A stretch of DNA of 64,000 bases from Saccharopolyspora dendranthemae (GCF_007829955.1 NZ_VIWX01000001.1:682001-746000), one strand, 5' to 3'; positions 8,282-16,539 are shown, numbered from the stretch's first letter. Notes: a model not told the origin generated them from the sequence alone. Made by a program: numbers and translations.

Positions 8282-8851
8282 TCAGGTGGCCGTCTGACCG
8301 TCGATGGTCTCGCGGATGATGTCCGCATGTCCGGCGTGCTGCGCGGTTTCGGAGATCACGTGCAGCAGCACGCGCCGCGCGCTGAGCTCGGTTCCCGGTT
8401 CGTTCCACGGAGCATCGGGCACCAGGTGCGTGATCAGCAGGTCGGGCAGCTCGGTGACCACCTGCTCGGTGTGCGCGGCGACCTGCTCGTAGTGCGCGAC
8501 GATTCCGTCGAGGGTGTCACCGGGGAGCATCTGGAACTCCTCGGTCCGATCGATCATCCACTGCGGGTACTCCCGGGCCGTGCCGGCCTCGATGTCACCC
8601 CAGGTGACTCCTTCCGGCAGCGCGAAGGTCATGGCAGAAGGCCCCTCCAACACGAACCTCAGCCATGACTTCTCCGTGTTGGCGACGTGCTTGACGATTC
8701 CGCCGAGGCACAGCGCGCTGGTGGTCGGGCGTTGGCCCAGCTGCTCATCGCTGAGCCCCCGCACGCTGGTGAGCAGCTGGCCGCGCAGCGTGGCGAGCTC
8801 GGTGAGCAGATCGCGCTTTTCGACGTCGAGTGCGTTCTCGGTGATGGGCAT
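8282..8851 (-). CDS. DinB-family (DUF664) protein, putative thiol transferase
   Basis: The 189-residue product has the DinB four-helix-bundle pattern of DUF664: a LLTELATLRGQL helix, GGIVKHVANTEKSW with the first metal-ligand His, and HVISETAQHAGHADIIRE with the other two His residues at about 155-165. In actinobacteria, relatives use mycothiol or act as metal-dependent transferases toward electrophiles. It is first in a pair with the HTH_42 gene and divergent from a WYL regulator, across a near-perfect palindrome. The pairing suggests a detoxification or DNA-damage response unit, which is inference. Confidence 0.85.
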   Translation of the reverse strand: MPITENALDVEKRDLLTELATLRGQLLTSVRGLSDEQLGQRPTTSALCLGGIVKHVANTEKSWLRFVLEGPSAMTFALPEGVTWGDIEAGTAREYPQWMIDRTEEFQMLPGDTLDGIVAHYEQVAAHTEQVVTELPDLLITHLVPDAPWNEPGTELSARRVLLHVISETAQHAGHADIIRETIDGQTAT

Positions 8852-8869
8852 GGCAGAAGGATGGCACTG

Positions 8870-8894
8870 GTAGCGGTCAGGTGCTGTCCGCTAC
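8870..8894. promoter_or_regulatory. 25-bp palindromic operator between dinB-like gene and WYL regulator
   Basis: GTAGCGG (8870-8876) and CCGCTAC (8888-8894) are perfect 7-bp arms. They extend inward with CAG/CTG after a single T/T mismatch, giving 11-bp half-sites around a central GTG. The palindrome lies in the only intergenic space between the two divergent genes and is very likely the regulator's binding site. Confidence 0.7.
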
Positions 8895-8904
8895 TGCGGG
8901 CAGT

Positions 8905-9867
8905 ATGGAGTTCATGCGGAAGACCTCTGCTCGCTTGCTGGCCATGCTGTCGTTGCTCCAGGCACGGCGCGACTGGCCCGGGTCCTTGCTGGCCGAGCGC
9001 TTGGAGGTCAGCGACCGGACGGTCCGGCGCGACGTCGACCGGCTGCGCGAGCTCGGCTACCCGATCTCGACGACCAAAGGCCCGGACGGCGGCTACCGGC
9101 TGGAAGCCGGCAGCGACCTGCCTCCACTGCTGTTCGACGACGAGCAGGCGGTCGCGTTGGCGATCGCGCTGCGCATCGCCACGACAGCGGGCGCGGGCAT
9201 CGAGGAGAACGCCGCTCGCGCGCTGACGACCGTTCGCCAGGTGATGCCGTCCCGACTGCGGCACCGGATCGACTCGGTTCAGGTCACGGCCGTCGAGCAC
9301 AGCTCAGCCCAGCGGGTGGCCAGCGACGTCCTGATGGCGCTGAGCAGCGCGGTCCACGCGCGCGAGGAACTTCGATTCGGCTACGCCGGTTCGCCGGACC
9401 CACGGCGGACGCAGCCGCACCACCTGATCACTTGGGGCGGCCGCTGGTACCTCATCGCCTGGGACCTGGATCGTGACGACTGGCGCACCTTCCGCGCCGA
9501 CCGGATCACCCCGCGCGCCCCGACCGGCCCGCGCTTCACCCGGCGGGAGCTTCCCGGTGGCGATGCGGCCACCTTCATCCGGAACAGGTTCCAAGGCGCG
9601 GAGAACTGGCCCTGTCGAGGCGAGGTCATCCTCGATCTGCCCGCGGCGACCGTCTCCCGCTACACCTACGACGGGGTGGTCGAAGAACTCTCCGAAGGCC
9701 GTTGCAGGCTCGTCTCGGGATCGTGGTCCTGGCGCGCGCTCGCAGCAGAACTCGGGAAGTACGACGCCGACATGGAAGTGATCGGACCGCCGGAGCTCAG
9801 ATCTGCCTGCGCTCAACTCTCCGAGCGCTACGCCAGAGCGGCCGCGGACGAACCGAAATCGGCGTGA
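8905..9867 (+). CDS. HTH_11/WYL-domain transcriptional regulator (YafY/DeoR-like)
   Basis: The N-terminal HTH (about residues 5-60) has the pattern LLAERLEVSDRTVRRDVDRL followed by the wing segment TTKGPDGGYRLEAG. The central WYL domain (about 140-220) contains GGRWYLIAWDLDRDDWRTFRADRI, and a WCX-type C-terminus follows. WYL regulators usually sense nucleic acids or small ligands produced by damage. A GTG at 8881 would place the start inside the operator; ATG 8905 or 8914 is preferred for that reason. It is divergent from the DinB/HTH_42 pair, its likely target. Confidence 0.85.
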   Translation: MEFMRKTSARLLAMLSLLQARRDWPGSLLAERLEVSDRTVRRDVDRLRELGYPISTTKGPDGGYRLEAGSDLPPLLFDDEQAVALAIALRIATTAGAGIEENAARALTTVRQVMPSRLRHRIDSVQVTAVEHSSAQRVASDVLMALSSAVHAREELRFGYAGSPDPRRTQPHHLITWGGRWYLIAWDLDRDDWRTFRADRITPRAPTGPRFTRRELPGGDAATFIRNRFQGAENWPCRGEVILDLPAATVSRYTYDGVVEELSEGRCRLVSGSWSWRALAAELGKYDADMEVIGPPELRSACAQLSERYARAAADEPKSA

Positions 9868-9878
9868 GGGAAGCTATT

Positions 9879-10004
9879 TCATCCTTCCCGACGAGTCGTC
9901 TTGGCAGCCTCGGAATACGGCCGCACCGCGGCTCGTCCCGCGGCCGCGCTGAAGCGGTAGGCCAGCAGGAAGTAGATCGCCAGTATCTTCGGTCGAGTGG
10001 TCAC
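9879..10004 (-). CDS. Possible 41-residue small protein
   Basis: A GTG-initiated frame with an AGGA element 4 nt upstream and a GAGGGAG element slightly further back encodes a 41-residue peptide. It has a basic N-terminus (TTRPK), a hydrophobic ILAIYFLLAY stretch and a basic C-terminal half. The hydrophobic stretch is too short for a firm transmembrane call. An 8-bp inverted repeat at 10024-10058 lies just upstream. It occupies most of a 333-bp gap between convergent genes. I do not recognise it, and it could be a chance frame. Confidence 0.3.
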   Translation of the reverse strand: MTTRPKILAIYFLLAYRFSAAAGRAAVRPYSEAAKTTRREG

Positions 10005-10023
10005 GATTCCTGAACTCCCTCTG

Positions 10024-10058
10024 TCATGCGGTTTTCCAAGTTCGGTAGTACCGCATGA
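10024..10058. promoter_or_regulatory. 8-bp inverted repeat upstream of the small minus-strand frame
   Basis: TCATGCGG (10024-10031) and CCGCATGA (10051-10058) are perfect arms 19 nt apart. The repeat lies immediately before the ribosome-binding region of the small frame at 9879-10004 and downstream of the response regulator gene. It could be an operator or a weak terminator stem. Confidence 0.35.
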
Positions 10059-10150
10059 TCATGGAACCCCAGCGAAGCCCGGGGCGTTTTGTCGGTGTTT
10101 AACCCGGATGAGCTATCCGCGTTGACCACTTCGGAGCGACACCGCTCGAC

Positions 10151-10166
10151 CTTTCGCCACCGAAAG
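10151..10166 (-). terminator. Hairpin downstream of the response regulator gene
   Basis: CTTTCG and CGAAAG (10151-10156, 10161-10166) form a 6-bp stem with a 4-nt loop, and a second GAGCG/CGCTC stem lies at 10134-10147. Both fall within 70 bp after the stop of the leftward two-component operon. Confidence 0.45.
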
Positions 10167-10200
10167 ACGTTTCGTGAACAACATTCCCAAAATTCGGCGT

Positions 10201-10854
10201 TCACGGTTCGATGAGGCCGGCCCTGATCGCGTAGCGGGTGAGTTCCAGCCGGTCCTTCATGCCGAGCTTCGCCATGAGGTTGGAGCGGTGTCGCTCGACC
10301 GTCTTGATGCTGATCACCAGCAGATCGGCGATCTCCTTCGAGGAGTGCCCCTCGGCCACGAGCTTCAGGATCTCCTCCTCCCGATCGGTGATCGCGCGTT
10401 CCGGAACCGCCTCGCCCTGACCCGCGCGGTCCAGATAGCCGCGGATCAGCGAGGTCACCGCGCCCGGGTACAGGAACGGCTCGCCGCGCACCGCCGCGCG
10501 GCAGGCCTCCACCAGATCGCGGTCGGCGACGGACTTGAGCACGTAGCCGGAGGCGCCCGACTTGAGCGCCTCGAAGAGGTACTGCTCGTTGTCGTACATC
10601 GTCAGGATCAGGATCCGCAGGTCCGGCAGCAGCCTGGTGAGCTGACGAGCAGCCTGCAGTCCGGTCAGCCGGGGCATCGCGATGTCGAGGATCGCCAGAT
10701 CGGGCTGCTCGGCCCGGGCGAGCTCGACCGCTTCGGCGCCGTCACCGGCCTCCGCGACGACGGACAGGTCGGGCTCGTTGTCCAGGATGAGCCGGACCCC
10801 GCGGCGCACCAGCACGTGATCGTCGGCGAGCAGGATGCGGGTCGCGCTCGTCAT
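10201..10854 (-). CDS. NarL/FixJ-family response regulator
   Basis: The 217-residue protein has an N-terminal receiver domain with acidic residues LLADDH, the phosphoacceptor Asp in LAILDIAMP and a conserved Lys in YVLKSV. The C-terminal LuxR-type HTH (about residues 150-210) carries ITDREEEILKLVAEG and SIKTVERHRSNLMAKL. Its start overlaps the histidine kinase stop by four bases (10851-10854). It is the output partner of that kinase. Targets are unknown; the divergent acyltransferase promoter is an obvious candidate. Confidence 0.93.
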   Translation of the reverse strand: MTSATRILLADDHVLVRRGVRLILDNEPDLSVVAEAGDGAEAVELARAEQPDLAILDIAMPRLTGLQAARQLTRLLPDLRILILTMYDNEQYLFEALKSGASGYVLKSVADRDLVEACRAAVRGEPFLYPGAVTSLIRGYLDRAGQGEAVPERAITDREEEILKLVAEGHSSKEIADLLVISIKTVERHRSNLMAKLGMKDRLELTRYAIRAGLIEP

Positions 10855-11825
10855 CGCTCGCTCCCGTTGGTGATCGGCACGTCGAGCCGGACTTCCGTTC
10901 CGCCTTCGGGGCCGGGATCGACCGCGAGTGCGGCGCCGGCGAGCAACGCGCGCTCGCGCATGCCGCGGATGCCCGCGCCCTCGGGGGCGTCGCCGATGCC
11001 GACACCGTCGTCGCGCACCCGCAACCGGACCTTCGCGGCATCGGAGCGCACCAGCACGTTGATGCGCGTCGACTCCGCGTGCCGGACCGCGTTGGTGATG
11101 CTCTCCTGCGCTACCCGGTAGATCACGAGCTCGATCTCCTCCCCCAGCTCCGGCAGCTCGCCCTCGATCCGGCACCCCGTGGACACACCGTGTCCCTCGC
11201 CGGCAAGCGACTTGAGGGCGCTGGCCAGACCCAGTTCCTCCAGCACTCCGGGGCGCAGCCGCCGAGCGATGCGACGGATCTCGTCGAGGCTGTCGCGGGT
11301 GGTCTCCTGCACGTCGTGCAGCTCCGCGGACACCGTCTCCGGGGCGTGGTCGGCCACCCTGCGCAGCTCGAGCAGCACCGCGGTCAGGCTCTGCCCGACC
11401 TCGTCGTGGAGCTCGCGGGCGATGCGGCGCCGCTCCGCCTCCTGGGCCGACAGCGCCCGGGCGTTGCTCGTAGCGCGCTCGAACTCCAGCCGGTCCAGCA
11501 TCGAGTTGAACGCCATGATCAGGTCCGCTATCCCGCCGTGCCCGGACACGGGCGGCCGCATCCCCGGCCGCAGCAGGTCGATGGTGGTCATCGCCCGGGT
11601 CAACCGCCGCAGCGGCAGGAACCCGATGCGCAGGAGCAGCGCGTTGGCGACGAGCATCGCGGCCAGCCCCGCGACCAGGATCAGGCCTTCGGCGGGCAGC
11701 ACCGGGGTGGACACCGTCGCGGGGCTGAGCACCAGCAACGCCGTGGCTCCCGTGAGCACGGCGGCGTTGAGCAGGAACACCCGCCAGAACAACGACACGT
11801 CCAGCACCTCCTCCCGAGGGTTCAT
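10851..11825 (-). CDS. Membrane sensor histidine kinase (HisKA_3/NarX type)
   Basis: Start 11825 is used; the preceding in-frame ATGs lack support. The 324-residue product has two N-terminal transmembrane helices (about 12-32 and 40-62) with almost no extracellular loop. A HAMP-like segment (LPLRRLTRAMTTIDLL) follows. Next comes the dimerisation helix with the phospho-His in ERRRIARELHDEVGQSL, and a HATPase_c domain with N-box ESITNAVRHAES and G-box DDGVGIG. A short sensor of this type probably detects membrane or intramembrane signals. It is cotranscribed with the response regulator and divergent from the acyltransferase. Confidence 0.93.
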   Translation of the reverse strand: MNPREEVLDVSLFWRVFLLNAAVLTGATALLVLSPATVSTPVLPAEGLILVAGLAAMLVANALLLRIGFLPLRRLTRAMTTIDLLRPGMRPPVSGHGGIADLIMAFNSMLDRLEFERATSNARALSAQEAERRRIARELHDEVGQSLTAVLLELRRVADHAPETVSAELHDVQETTRDSLDEIRRIARRLRPGVLEELGLASALKSLAGEGHGVSTGCRIEGELPELGEEIELVIYRVAQESITNAVRHAESTRINVLVRSDAAKVRLRVRDDGVGIGDAPEGAGIRGMRERALLAGAALAVDPGPEGGTEVRLDVPITNGSER

Positions 11826-11847
11826 TCGACCACCGCCGGTGACCCGA

Positions 11848-11883
11848 ACACCCATACGGGTCCTGCGCACCAAAAATGGGTGT
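11848..11883. promoter_or_regulatory. Inverted repeat in the kinase/acyltransferase divergent promoter
   Basis: ACACCCAT (11848-11855) and ATGGGTGT (11876-11883) are perfect 8-bp arms. A third, related ATGGGTGA occurs at 11911-11918. The sites sit upstream of both the two-component operon and the acyltransferase gene and are candidates for binding by the local response regulator. Confidence 0.45.
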
Positions 11884-11958
11884 CAGCCCCGATGGCGAGA
11901 AGTCGCCCGCATGGGTGAGGCTTTGTTCGAGAACTTACGCAGAGGAAGAGCAACAAGG

Positions 11959-13077
11959 GTGACGACAGCCGGACCCGGCGGTACGAAGAAGAGCCGTCGG
12001 AAGATCAGCTGGGATCTTGTTCGGGCCGGTTGCGTGGTGCTGGTGATGCTCTATCACTCCACGAGTCTGAGCGTCTTCCTCCACCCGGAGCTCGAGCCGC
12101 GGACCTTCGAGTTCCCGTACCAGGTCGGGGCGAGCCTCCTGCTCGTCGTCTCCGCCTACTTCGTGTGCGTGACGATCGGCCGCGGTTCCCTGCTGCGCTA
12201 CTGGTGGGGCCGGGTGGCCCGGCTGGTGCCGTCGTTCCTGGCGGCGGTCCTGATCAGCTACTCCGTGCTGCGGGCGTTCCCGATCGAAGGCTGGTTCTAC
12301 CCGCTTCCCGAGGACCTGCGGGCCAACCTCCTGATGCTGTGGCACTGGAAGCCCCAGTTCTACCTGTTCATCGACGGTTCGCACTGGACCGTGCCGCTGC
12401 AGCTGATGGGCTTCACCGCCGCCGCCCTGCTGTACCGGAGCTGGCTGGGGCACGGCCGCCGAATCCTGGTCGTGCTGTGGACCGCGGTGCTGCTGCCGGT
12501 GGCGCAGTGGCCGCTGCGCGTCGCCGACCCCGTCGACGAGACCTACCGGACCGTCGTGGACGGGCTGGGCATGCACCGCTGGCACCTGTTCGTCGCGGGT
12601 GTGGTGATCTGGCTCTGGTCGGTGAAGCGACTGAGCACCCCGCACTTCGCCGCCCTGCTGGGACTCTGCATGGCCGCGCAGGAGCTGCACAACTACACCC
12701 GCACTCCCGAGGGCCTGCTGGGTGACACCGGCTCGTCGATCGGCGTGGCCATCGGCATGGGCGTCATCGCCCTGGTCGCGCGCAGCCCCGACATGGCGAT
12801 GCCGCAGCCCGCGAGGCGCGCGATCAGCTGGTTCGCCGGCATCTCCTACGGCACGTTCCTGATGCACCAGGCCATCGGCTACATCGTGCTCCGCAAGCTG
12901 CAGGACGTGGGCGTCGACACCGTCACCCAGACCCTGGCGATGCTCGCGACCGGCACGCTCCTGGGCTGGATGCTCACCCGCGTGGTGGAACAACCTGCGC
13001 ACAAGTTCCTGATGAAGCCGTTCGACCAGCGTCGACCGGATCCGACCCGGGAAACAAAACCGGTCGGCCCGCGTTGA
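11959..13077 (+). CDS. Acyltransferase-3 family integral membrane protein
   Basis: GTG 11959 is preferred because AGAGGAAGAG lies about 8 nt upstream; an ATG at 11911 is an alternative, giving 388 rather than 372 residues. The protein opens with the family signature SWDLVRAGCVVLVMLYHST, in which Arg and His are the catalytic-site residues of acyltransferase-3/OafA proteins. About ten transmembrane helices follow, and the C-terminus is a basic cytoplasmic tail. Such enzymes O-acetylate or acylate cell-surface glycans, lipids or antibiotics; the acceptor cannot be told. The next gene starts 7 bp downstream, so the two are likely cotranscribed. Confidence 0.85.
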   Translation: MTTAGPGGTKKSRRKISWDLVRAGCVVLVMLYHSTSLSVFLHPELEPRTFEFPYQVGASLLLVVSAYFVCVTIGRGSLLRYWWGRVARLVPSFLAAVLISYSVLRAFPIEGWFYPLPEDLRANLLMLWHWKPQFYLFIDGSHWTVPLQLMGFTAAALLYRSWLGHGRRILVVLWTAVLLPVAQWPLRVADPVDETYRTVVDGLGMHRWHLFVAGVVIWLWSVKRLSTPHFAALLGLCMAAQELHNYTRTPEGLLGDTGSSIGVAIGMGVIALVARSPDMAMPQPARRAISWFAGISYGTFLMHQAIGYIVLRKLQDVGVDTVTQTLAMLATGTLLGWMLTRVVEQPAHKFLMKPFDQRRPDPTRETKPVGPR

Positions 13078-13084
13078 ACCTGAT

Positions 13085-14107
13085 GTGAAAAAGATCGGGT
13101 TCCTGTCCTTCGGGCACTGGTCGGCCTCGCCGCACTCCCAGACCCGCACGGCGTCGGACGCACTGCACCAAGCGATCGACCTCTCCGTTGCAGCGGAAGA
13201 GCTCGGCGCCGACGGCGCGTACTTCCGCGTGCACCACTTCGCCCGGCAGTACGGGTCACCGTTCCCGCTGCTGGCGGCGATCGGCGCCCGGACCAGCCGG
13301 ATCGAGATCGGCACCGGCGTGATCGACATGCGCTACGAGAACCCCCTCTACATGGCCGAGGACGCGGGGGCCGCCGACCTCATCTCCGACGGCAGGCTCC
13401 AGCTCGGGATCAGCCGCGGTTCCCCCGAGCAGGTCATCGACGGCTGGCGGTACTTCGGGCACCAGCCCCCGGAGGGCCAGACCGATGCGGACATGGCGCG
13501 CACCCACACCGAGGTGCTGCTCCAGGTGCTCAAGGGCGAGGGCTTCGCGCAGCCCAATCCGCGGCCGATGTTCCCCAACCCGCCCGGGCTGCTGCGCGTC
13601 GAGCCGCACTCACCGGGCCTGCGCGACCGCATCTGGTGGGGATCGAGCTCCAACGCGACGGCCCGGTGGGCGGCGAAGCTGGGGATGAACCTGCAGAGCT
13701 CGACGCTCAAGGACGACGAGAGCGGCGAACCTCTGCACGTCCAGCAGCGCAAGCAGATCGAGGAATTCCGCGAGGCGTGGCGCGCGGAGGGGCACGAGGG
13801 CGAACCCAGGGTCTCGGTCAGCCGGAGCATCTTCGCCATCGTCAACGACCTCGACGACATGTACTTCGGCGACGACGACAACTCCGAGGACAAGATCGGC
13901 CACATCGACGCCACCACCCGCGCGATCTTCGGCCGCTCCTACGCGGCGGAACCGGAAGTGCTGGTCAAACAGCTGGCCGAGGACGAGGCGATCGCCGCGG
14001 CCGACACCCTCCTGCTCACGGTCCCGAACCAGCTGGGCGTGGACTACAACGCCCACGTCATCGACAGCATCCTCCGCTACGTGGCCCCGGAACTCGGCTG
14101 GCGCTGA
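13085..14107 (+). CDS. LLM-class flavin-dependent oxidoreductase (luciferase-like)
   Basis: The 340-residue TIM-barrel protein starts at GTG 13085, 7 bp after the acyltransferase. Family features are an N-terminal GFLSFGHW strand, an AAEELGADGAYFRVHHFA helix-strand, an RIEIGTGVIDMRYENP segment and the later GSSSNATARWAAKLGMN segment of the flavin-binding face. Length and layout fit the MsnO8/bacterial luciferase-like group that uses FMNH2 or F420. No cofactor-specific residue can be assigned with certainty. The substrate is unknown. There is no clear ribosome-binding site, which suits translational coupling to the upstream gene. Confidence 0.88.
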   Translation: MKKIGFLSFGHWSASPHSQTRTASDALHQAIDLSVAAEELGADGAYFRVHHFARQYGSPFPLLAAIGARTSRIEIGTGVIDMRYENPLYMAEDAGAADLISDGRLQLGISRGSPEQVIDGWRYFGHQPPEGQTDADMARTHTEVLLQVLKGEGFAQPNPRPMFPNPPGLLRVEPHSPGLRDRIWWGSSSNATARWAAKLGMNLQSSTLKDDESGEPLHVQQRKQIEEFREAWRAEGHEGEPRVSVSRSIFAIVNDLDDMYFGDDDNSEDKIGHIDATTRAIFGRSYAAEPEVLVKQLAEDEAIAAADTLLLTVPNQLGVDYNAHVIDSILRYVAPELGWR

Positions 14108-14182
14108 CGGTGCGGTCCCGGTGCTCGCTCCGAGGCTCGACGGTGCCACCGGCGTGAGCACCGCGCGGGAGCGCGGGCGTAG

Positions 14183-14253
14183 AACTGGCTGAGCCAGTTG
14201 GCCAGTTCGGTCTTGACTTCGCGGCGCGTTTCACGGAAAGTGGCTGAGCCAGT
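14183..14253. promoter_or_regulatory. Tandem palindromic operators flanking a -35-like element
   Basis: A perfect 17-bp palindrome AACTGGCTGAGCCAGTT lies at 14183-14199. A second copy, AGTGGCTGAGCCAGT, lies at 14239-14253 and shares the TGGCTGAGCCA core. The centres are 55 bp apart, and a TTGACT hexamer (14213-14218) lies between them. This layout upstream of the MatC-like permease is typical of a repressor pair covering a promoter. No regulator gene is adjacent. Confidence 0.65.
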
Positions 14254-14318
14254 GAGCCACTGTGCCGCGCACCACACCCCCGTCGTGGTGCGCGGGCCGC
14301 GCAGGCAAGGAGGCAAAG

Positions 14319-15605
14319 GTGCCGCCCGAAGTCGTATCGATCCTGGTGCTGGTCGCCGCGTTCATCATCGCCACGACGTTGTCGGTGAACATGGGCGTGC
14401 TGTGCTTCGCAGCCGCGTTCCTGGTGGCGACGGTGTTCGGCGGGCTGTCCGAAGACGACATCTTCGACGGCTTCCCCGGAGACCTGTTCGTGGTCCTGGT
14501 GGGCGTGACGTTCTTGTTCGCGATAGCCCGGGCGAACGGCACGACCGACTGGGTGGTGCAACGCGCGGTGCGGCTGGTGGGCGGCCGGATCGCGTTGATC
14601 CCGTGGGTCATGTTCGGCATCGGCGCGGTGCTGACCGCCATCGGCGCCGTGAGCCCGGCCGCGGTCGCGATCGTGGCTCCGATCGCGCTGAACCTGGCCG
14701 CGCGATACCGGATCAACCCGCTGCTGATGGGTGCGATGGTCGTGCACGGCACGCAGGCGGGCGGGTTCTCCCCGATCAGCATCTACGGCAGCATCGTGAA
14801 CGAGGTCGTGGCCAACAGCGGATTGCCCGGCAGTCCGATGGTGCTGTTCCTGGGCAGTTTCGCGGCCAACGCGGCGATCGCCGGCGTGGTGTTCGTGGTC
14901 TTCGGCGGCCTGCGACTGCGCCGGGCCTCCGAGGAGAAGCAGCTCGTCGCCACCGGTTCCGGCGGGAGCTCGGCGAGCTCCGACGACGAGCCCGCCGAAG
15001 AGCTGCGGCTCAACCGCGACCGGGCGCTGACCCTCACCGGCCTCGCCGTACTGGTGGTCACCACGCTCGGGTTCGGGCTCGACGTCGGCCTGGTAGCGAT
15101 GAGCGTCGCCGTCGTGCTCAGCGTCCTGTCGCCGAAGGCGGGCAAGGCCGCGCCCTCTGAGGTCGCCTGGCCGACCGTTCTGCTGATCTGCGGTGTCCTC
15201 ACCTACGTCGGTGTGCTGGAGAAGATGGGCACGATCGACTACGTGGGTCATTCGGTGGCGGGCATCGGGGTTCCGCTGCTCGCGGCGCTGCTGCTCTGCT
15301 ACATCGGCGCGATCGTGTCGGCCTTCGCCTCGTCTGTGGGGATCATGGGTGCGCTCATCCCGCTGGCAGTGCCGTTCCTGCAGACCGGCAGCGTCGGTCC
15401 GATCGGCATGATCACGGCGTTCGCCGTCGCTGCGACGGTGGTCGACGTGAGCCCCTTCTCCACCAACGGTGCGATCGTGCTGGCCAACGCCAAGGACGTC
15501 GACAAGGAGGTCTTCTTCCGGAAGCTCCTGGTCTACGGCGGGGTCATCGTCGCAGCGGCCCCGCTGGCGATGTGGGTCCTGCTGGTGCTCCCGGGCTTCG
15601 GCTGA
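14319..15605 (+). CDS. SLC13/MatC-like dicarboxylate permease
   Basis: GTG 14319 is preceded by AAGGAGG, which fixes the start. The 428-residue protein has about 12 transmembrane helices and resembles the MatC N-terminal family of dicarboxylate (malonate/tartrate-type) carriers. The paired substrate-site loops have the small-residue pattern AIGAVSPAAVAIVAP and FASSVGIMGALIP. A hydrophilic Ser/Glu-rich loop near residues 210-240 separates the two halves. It stands alone behind tandem palindromes, so it is probably controlled by a repressor encoded elsewhere. The substrate is inferred from the family and could be another carboxylate. Confidence 0.8.
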   Translation: MPPEVVSILVLVAAFIIATTLSVNMGVLCFAAAFLVATVFGGLSEDDIFDGFPGDLFVVLVGVTFLFAIARANGTTDWVVQRAVRLVGGRIALIPWVMFGIGAVLTAIGAVSPAAVAIVAPIALNLAARYRINPLLMGAMVVHGTQAGGFSPISIYGSIVNEVVANSGLPGSPMVLFLGSFAANAAIAGVVFVVFGGLRLRRASEEKQLVATGSGGSSASSDDEPAEELRLNRDRALTLTGLAVLVVTTLGFGLDVGLVAMSVAVVLSVLSPKAGKAAPSEVAWPTVLLICGVLTYVGVLEKMGTIDYVGHSVAGIGVPLLAALLLCYIGAIVSAFASSVGIMGALIPLAVPFLQTGSVGPIGMITAFAVAATVVDVSPFSTNGAIVLANAKDVDKEVFFRKLLVYGGVIVAAAPLAMWVLLVLPGFG

Positions 15606-15741
15606 CCGCGCCTTGAGGAACTGTTCCAGTTCTCGGTTTGCTCGGCGGTGTGCGTGGCGGAACCTCACAGGGGACGGCACGGCGGTGCCAGCTGAGTCCC
15701 GCACCTGACACAGCGGCTCCGCCGCACACTGAAACAGCTCC

Positions 15742-16539
15742 TCAGTCCGCGAGGTACCAGAGCAGCCGGTAGTAGGTGGTGCGGTCCTGGTCCGGGGAGA
15801 TGCCGTAGGCGTCGAGCAGCGCTCCTTCCCAGCCCGGGCCGTAGTTCCAGCGGGTCGCCATGGTGGCGATGGCGAGGTCGGCCCAGCGGTCGGCCACGCC
15901 GAGCCCACCGAGGTCGACGTGCCCGGCGAACCGGCCATCGTCCCCGATGAGGGTGTTGGGGGCGCAGGCGTCGCCGTGGCAGACGACCGCGCGGTCGACG
16001 GGTGGAGCGTCGGCGAGGACGTCGAGCGCCTCCTCGATGCTGGCCACGCGCGGCAGCTCGGGCGGCCAGTCCGCCTGGTCGATGCTGCCCGCGGCCGCCT
16101 TTCGGCGTGCGACCGTCGTCCTGACTTCGGCGGACCAGTCGAACGGGCAGTCGGCCACCGGCACCGTCTCGTGGAGTGCGCGCAATCCGGAACCGATCGC
16201 GCGCACCGCTGTTCCCGGCTCGGCGATCCACCGGTCGTCCACCGCGGAGCGCCCCGGCAGTCCGGCGGTCACCATCCATTCTCCGGTGCTGTCGGACCCG
16301 TGGTCGAGCACGCGGGGAACCACGGCGTATTTCGCCGCCCAGCGAAGCCTTTCCACCTCCGGTGACAGCGAGAGGCCCGGTGGCGACCACTTCACGAACC
16401 GCACCTCGGCCGCGGATTCGATCCGGAACGTCATGCCGCCGAGTTCGTTCTCCCACACCGCGTGGACCGGGCTGCCGCCGGCGATCTCGCGGACGACGCG
16501 CGGGGGTTCCACCGGTTCCCGTGGTGCTGCTGCGATCAC
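15742..16539 (-). CDS. APH(3')-family aminoglycoside phosphotransferase-like kinase
   Basis: GTG 16539, with GGAG upstream, gives 265 residues, the normal length for APH(3') enzymes. The catalytic loop HGDACAPNTLI supplies the Asp base and the Asn metal ligand, and the GHVDLGGLGVADRWADLA segment contains the DxG metal-binding Asp. The C-terminal RTTYYRLLWYLAD segment matches the end of the APH(3') fold. It would transfer phosphate from ATP to a hydroxyl group. It is the last gene of an apparent MFS-amidohydrolase-kinase transcript and lies 19 bp after the amidohydrolase. A role on a small hydroxylated catabolic substrate is as plausible as antibiotic resistance. Confidence 0.85.
   Translation of the reverse strand: MIAAAPREPVEPPRVVREIAGGSPVHAVWENELGGMTFRIESAAEVRFVKWSPPGLSLSPEVERLRWAAKYAVVPRVLDHGSDSTGEWMVTAGLPGRSAVDDRWIAEPGTAVRAIGSGLRALHETVPVADCPFDWSAEVRTTVARRKAAAGSIDQADWPPELPRVASIEEALDVLADAPPVDRAVVCHGDACAPNTLIGDDGRFAGHVDLGGLGVADRWADLAIATMATRWNYGPGWEGALLDAYGISPDQDRTTYYRLLWYLAD

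Noticed and set aside
15613..15745. Long-range inverted repeat between the permease end and the kinase stop (TGAGGAACTGTT type against its partner)
   Set aside because: The arms contain mismatches and one covers the kinase stop codon. The local GAACTG/CAGTTC hairpin nearer the permease end is a simpler explanation, so I give it no separate meaning.
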